In this document: positions 60,647 to 64,000 of the stretch, one piece after another
How the letters are laid out: each line of letters starts with the position of its first letter
Position numbering within the stretch: the first letter of the stretch is position 1
NCBI GenBank assembly: GCA_041596515.1
Contig: JBFHIJ010000002.1
Span: 1-64,000, forward strand
Direction: 5' to 3'
Source of the DNA: JBFHIJ01 sp041596515
GTDB lineage: Bacteria > Bacteroidota > Ignavibacteria > Kapaibacteriales > UBA2268
DNA length: 64,000 nucleotides
Translations under genes and position numbers: made by a program
The notes under the pieces: model-generated
The model's database searches: none
Told to the model about the DNA's origin: nothing
Seen by the model: the letters and a program-made list of their open reading frames with translations, nothing else

Positions 60647-63600
60647 ATGGGAAAGTTTAGCTACAAAAATTTACCGATATTTTACAAGGTATTTGTCCCA
60701 GTGATTTTGTCACTAGGTTTATTGATAATATATTTTGAAGCAATGTTGCTTCCAAATATAGAATCAAATATGATGAAAGAAAAAGAATATTTTTTAAATA
60801 ATATGATATCTACTCCTGTCTCAATGGTTAAGCAGTACTACGATAGATATAAGAATGGAGAACTATCTGAAGAAGATGCTCGTCAAAGAGCACTTGAGAG
60901 AATTAGATCTTTTAGATATGATGAGTCGAATTACTATTTTGTATTTGATAAAGATAAAATGCTTATGCATGGAATCTCAAAAGAAAGAGAAGGAAGAAAA
61001 ATACCAGAATTTGTGGACAAGCAAGGTATTCCATATTTATCGCAAGCAATAGATCAGATTGATGAAGGTAAAGATGGATTAGTTAGATACATGATGCCAA
61101 AACCACCTCAGATGGATTTGCAACCAAAGTTATCTTTGATTGAACACATTAAAGAATGGGATATTTACATAGGAACAGGTATTTATATTGATGATATAAA
61201 TGAGCAAATGACTTCTATGAATAAAGACATATATATTTCCCTTTTTATCATAATTGGTATCATTATCATTGTTCTTAGCTATATAATTAAATCTCAGGTG
61301 GCAAAACCTGTAAATGATTTGGTGCTTTTAGCAGAGAAAGTATCATTAGGTAATGTATCATTTGATATTTCTAATACAAATGAAGATGAGCTAGGCAAAC
61401 TTTCCGGAGCTTTTGGAGAAATGAAATCTGTTCTTGTTTCTTTAACAGACGAAATTGCTGTTCTTACTAAAGCTGCATCAAACGGTAAATTAGATATACG
61501 TGGTAATTCTTCAAAATTTGAAGGGAAATTTGCAGATATTATTGATGGATTCAACGGCACTCTTAATGAAATCATCAAACCTTTAAATGTAACAGCTGAG
61601 TATGTTGATAGGATTTCTAAAGGTGATATCCCTGCAAAAATATCGGATGATTACAAAGGTGACTTTAACGAAATCAAAAACAATATTAATCTGCTTATAG
61701 ATAGTATGGACGACTATGTATTAAGTGTTGACCAGTTCATCACTCAACATAAAAATGGTGAAATTGATTATCTAATGAATGAATCTAAGTTTAATGGTGT
61801 TTTTGCAAAAATGGCAAAAGGTAGTAATCAATCTGTAAACATATATGTGGATGCTATTAAAGATATTCTTGATATGGTTAGTCAATATTCTAATGGAGAT
61901 TTTTCTAATAATTTAAGAAAATTCCCTGGTAAGCAGGCTGTAGCAAATGAAAGCATTGATAAAGTGAAAGACAATTTGCTTATGATAGTCGAAGAAATTA
62001 ACACGCTTAGCATTCAAATGAGTGCCGGAAATTTAGATAGAAGAGCAGACGTTGATAGATATAAAGGTGCTTACAGAGAGATGATTGATGGATTAAATAA
62101 GACTTTGGATGCAGTTATTCAACCTTTAAATATCAGTGCAGAGTACGTAGACAGGATTTCAAAAGGAGATATTCCACAGAAAATACAAGAAGAGTATAAA
62201 GGTGATTTTAATGAACTTAAAAACAACCTAAATACTATGATTGATACTCTAAATTTCTTTATTGAAGATATGACGCACATGTCTTCAGAGCATATCAACG
62301 GGCAAATAGATGTTTTTATGCAAGAAGAAAAATTTATGGGTGTATTCCATACTATGGCTAAAGGTATGAATGATACAGTAAAAGATCATATTGCTGGTAT
62401 TCTGCGTATCCTGGATGTTATTGGTGAATATGGTAAAGGGAATTTTGATATTGTACTAGAAGATATGAAAGGTCAGCGAATAGTTGCAACTCAGATGGTA
62501 AACAAATTTAGAGAGAATCTTTTAGCAGTTCAAGAAGCACTTGATAGTTTAGTTCAAGCCGCTCAACTTGGAACTCTTGATACAAGAGCTGATATTACTA
62601 AGTTTGATGGAGGATGGCAAAACATAGTAAAAGGTGCTAACTCTATGCTTGCAAATGCAGCAACACCTATAACTGAATTTGTCAACTTATTAGAAAGAGT
62701 TGCAGTTTACGATTTAAGAGATATGCCAAAATCAGATTATAATGGAGACTGGAAAAGATTAAGTGAGTCTATAGTTCTGATTATCGATGCATTTAGAACA
62801 ATTACAATGGGATTTAAGCAAATTAGTGAAGGTAATTTTACTATACTTCAAGTGCTTGAAGAAACACCTCAAAAATCAGCTTATGACGAATTGAGTCCTG
62901 CATCTATGAAAATGATAAAAGTTATAATTAACTTAACCAATGAGGTTGTCAGAGTTGCTAAGGAATCTGCAGAAGGTAAATTTGGAGTTAGAGCTGATAT
63001 AACTATGTTCGACGGAGAATATCAAAATGTAGTTAAAGGTCTTAATGAAGTTATAGAATCATTTGTTTCACCTCTTAATTTATCAATGCAATATTTTGAG
63101 AATATTGCTTCCGGTAAAGAGTTAGAAAGAATTGACGTAACCCAATATAAAGGTGGATTTAAAGATTTGACAGGCAATATTAATCAAGTTGCTGATTTTA
63201 TGTCTGATATTACAGCTGATATTGCAATGACAGCCAATGCGGCAGTGGATGGTAGATTATCAACTAGAATTGATACTTTAAAATATCCCGGCACATGGAA
63301 AGATATTACTGAAGGTATTAATCAAATACTTGATTCTATCATTAAGCCAATCAATGAAGCAATGAATGTGTTGGTGGTGATGGCAAATGGTGATTTCACC
63401 AATACGATGAATGGTGATTACAAAGGTGATCATGCTAAATTAAAAGATAGTATCAATAGTTTGATTGATTCTTTAAATAATTTAGTGTATCAAATTAGTG
63501 ATGCTGCAAATAATGTAGCCCAAGCCTCGGTTTCTATTTCAGAAACTACTGAAACAATTTCGGCTGCATCTCACGAGCAAAGCAGTCAGGTTGATGAAGT

Positions 63601-64000
63601 TGCTGCAGCTATGGAGGAAATGGCTCGCACTATTACAGAAAACTCTTCTAATGCTGCTACTACCGCAGAATTTGCAAATAATAACGGTAAAATTGCAGAA
63701 GAAGGTGGCTCCGTAGTTGAAAATACAATTAACAAAATGCGTCAAATTGCTGAAGTAGTTAATCAGTCTGCAAAGAATATTGAAAGATTAGGAGAATCTT
63801 CTACTCAAATAGGTGAAATTATTTCTGTTATTGAAGAAATTGCTGACCAAACAAATCTACTTGCTCTTAATGCGGCTATTGAAGCTGCCAGAGCCGGTGA
63901 ACAGGGTAGAGGCTTCGCAGTTGTTGCTGATGAGGTAAGAAAGCTTGCAGAGCGCACTACAGAAGCTACTAAGCAAATATCAACAATGATAAAAGGGATA
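60647..64000 (+). CDS. Cache/poly-HAMP methyl-accepting chemotaxis protein (partial)
   Basis: An ORF of 1118 codons that runs off the right edge. An N-terminal membrane helix (about 12-34) is followed by a periplasmic single-Cache-like domain (FRYDESNYYFVFDKD, then WDIYIGTGIYIDDI). A second helix (about 194-215) leads to a HAMP domain (about 220-270). Many HAMP-like modules of roughly 45-50 residues follow, sharing R-x-D, Y-K-G-D-F and PLN-x-S/T-AEYVDRISKGDIP elements. The signalling hairpin is near the edge: QTNLLALNAAIEAARAGE and GRGFAVVADEVRKLAERT. The C-terminal end is missing. Sensory ligand is unknown. A 181-residue superrepeat (second copy starts at residue 493, first at 312) shows internal duplication. 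Confidence 0.93.
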   Translation, partial: MGKFSYKNLPIFYKVFVPVILSLGLLIIYFEAMLLPNIESNMMKEKEYFLNNMISTPVSMVKQYYDRYKNGELSEEDARQRALERIRSFRYDESNYYFVFDKDKMLMHGISKEREGRKIPEFVDKQGIPYLSQAIDQIDEGKDGLVRYMMPKPPQMDLQPKLSLIEHIKEWDIYIGTGIYIDDINEQMTSMNKDIYISLFIIIGIIIIVLSYIIKSQVAKPVNDLVLLAEKVSLGNVSFDISNTNEDELGKLSGAFGEMKSVLVSLTDEIAVLTKAASNGKLDIRGNSSKFEGKFADIIDGFNGTLNEIIKPLNVTAEYVDRISKGDIPAKISDDYKGDFNEIKNNINLLIDSMDDYVLSVDQFITQHKNGEIDYLMNESKFNGVFAKMAKGSNQSVNIYVDAIKDILDMVSQYSNGDFSNNLRKFPGKQAVANESIDKVKDNLLMIVEEINTLSIQMSAGNLDRRADVDRYKGAYREMIDGLNKTLDAVIQPLNISAEYVDRISKGDIPQKIQEEYKGDFNELKNNLNTMIDTLNFFIEDMTHMSSEHINGQIDVFMQEEKFMGVFHTMAKGMNDTVKDHIAGILRILDVIGEYGKGNFDIVLEDMKGQRIVATQMVNKFRENLLAVQEALDSLVQAAQLGTLDTRADITKFDGGWQNIVKGANSMLANAATPITEFVNLLERVAVYDLRDMPKSDYNGDWKRLSESIVLIIDAFRTITMGFKQISEGNFTILQVLEETPQKSAYDELSPASMKMIKVIINLTNEVVRVAKESAEGKFGVRADITMFDGEYQNVVKGLNEVIESFVSPLNLSMQYFENIASGKELERIDVTQYKGGFKDLTGNINQVADFMSDITADIAMTANAAVDGRLSTRIDTLKYPGTWKDITEGINQILDSIIKPINEAMNVLVVMANGDFTNTMNGDYKGDHAKLKDSINSLIDSLNNLVYQISDAANNVAQASVSISETTETISAASHEQSSQVDEVAAAMEEMARTITENSSNAATTAEFANNNGKIAEEGGSVVENTINKMRQIAEVVNQSAKNIERLGESSTQIGEIISVIEEIADQTNLLALNAAIEAARAGEQGRGFAVVADEVRKLAERTTEATKQISTMIKGI

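Overview
The window is a compact, AT-rich bacterial chromosome segment. At least five sites carry the TAnnTTTG -7 box of the Bacteroidota housekeeping sigma factor. Three of these also have a TTG about 20 nt upstream: purS, the ATP-grasp fusion gene and gyrB. Separate PurS and PurQ, PD40/OmpA-like envelope proteins, DUF4159/DUF4175 proteins and an anaerobic gene set together suggest an anaerobic or fermentative member of the Bacteroidota/Chlorobiota group, possibly an Ignavibacteria- or Kapabacteria-like lineage. The placement is inference; no rRNA or other phylogenetic marker was analysed.

Layout. 1-140: the 3' end of an IS3-type element. 1031-4645: a sodium-pumping methylmalonyl-CoA decarboxylase operon (alpha, small membrane, biotin carrier and beta subunits). 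4739-6017: endonuclease III and a glycosyltransferase. 6033-18526: three receiver-first hybrid histidine kinases, rsmG with a DUF4159/DUF4175 pair, a MscS channel, and an unusual ATP-grasp/M20 fusion protein. 18658-24659: an aminotransferase, tadA, rsmI, xseA/xseB, a YitT-type protein and an RCK-domain ion channel. 24660-25510: a long gene-free leader containing a strong hairpin. 25511-30953: a trimeric [FeFe]-hydrogenase (NuoE-like, a NuoF-GltD fusion, HydA). 31427-33847: meaB, rdgB and an exported protein. 34040-36115: a ClC transporter with CBS and TrkA-C domains. 36586-44089: a PD40/OmpA lipoprotein, alr, then a purS-purQ-tatA-tatB-gatA operon and pssA/psd. 44192-48914: dnaN-recF-dciA-like-gyrB. 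49033-53594: a membrane metallophosphoesterase with an internal twin-arginine motif, rubrerythrin, an OmpA-like protein and an M20 dipeptidase. 53744-60504: a PD40/OmpA protein, then a tightly overlapping seven-gene run (dapD, small membrane protein, Memo-like, VOC, menC-like, SRAP, xthA). 60647 to the right edge: the start of a very long Cache/poly-HAMP chemoreceptor, cut by the window end.

How it fits together. Methylmalonyl-CoA decarboxylase plus MeaB points to succinate/propionate metabolism coupled to a sodium gradient. The hydrogenase would balance NAD(P)H and ferredoxin. Rubrerythrin fits oxygen-sensitive life. The rest is housekeeping (replication, repair, tRNA/rRNA modification, phosphatidylethanolamine and purine synthesis) plus envelope and signalling genes. 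The least expected items are the ATP-grasp/degenerate-M20 fusion, the NuoF-GltD hydrogenase subunit with its long structured leader, the poly-HAMP receptor, the internal Tat motif and the altered channel filter. No CRISPR array, phage region, tRNA or rRNA was seen.
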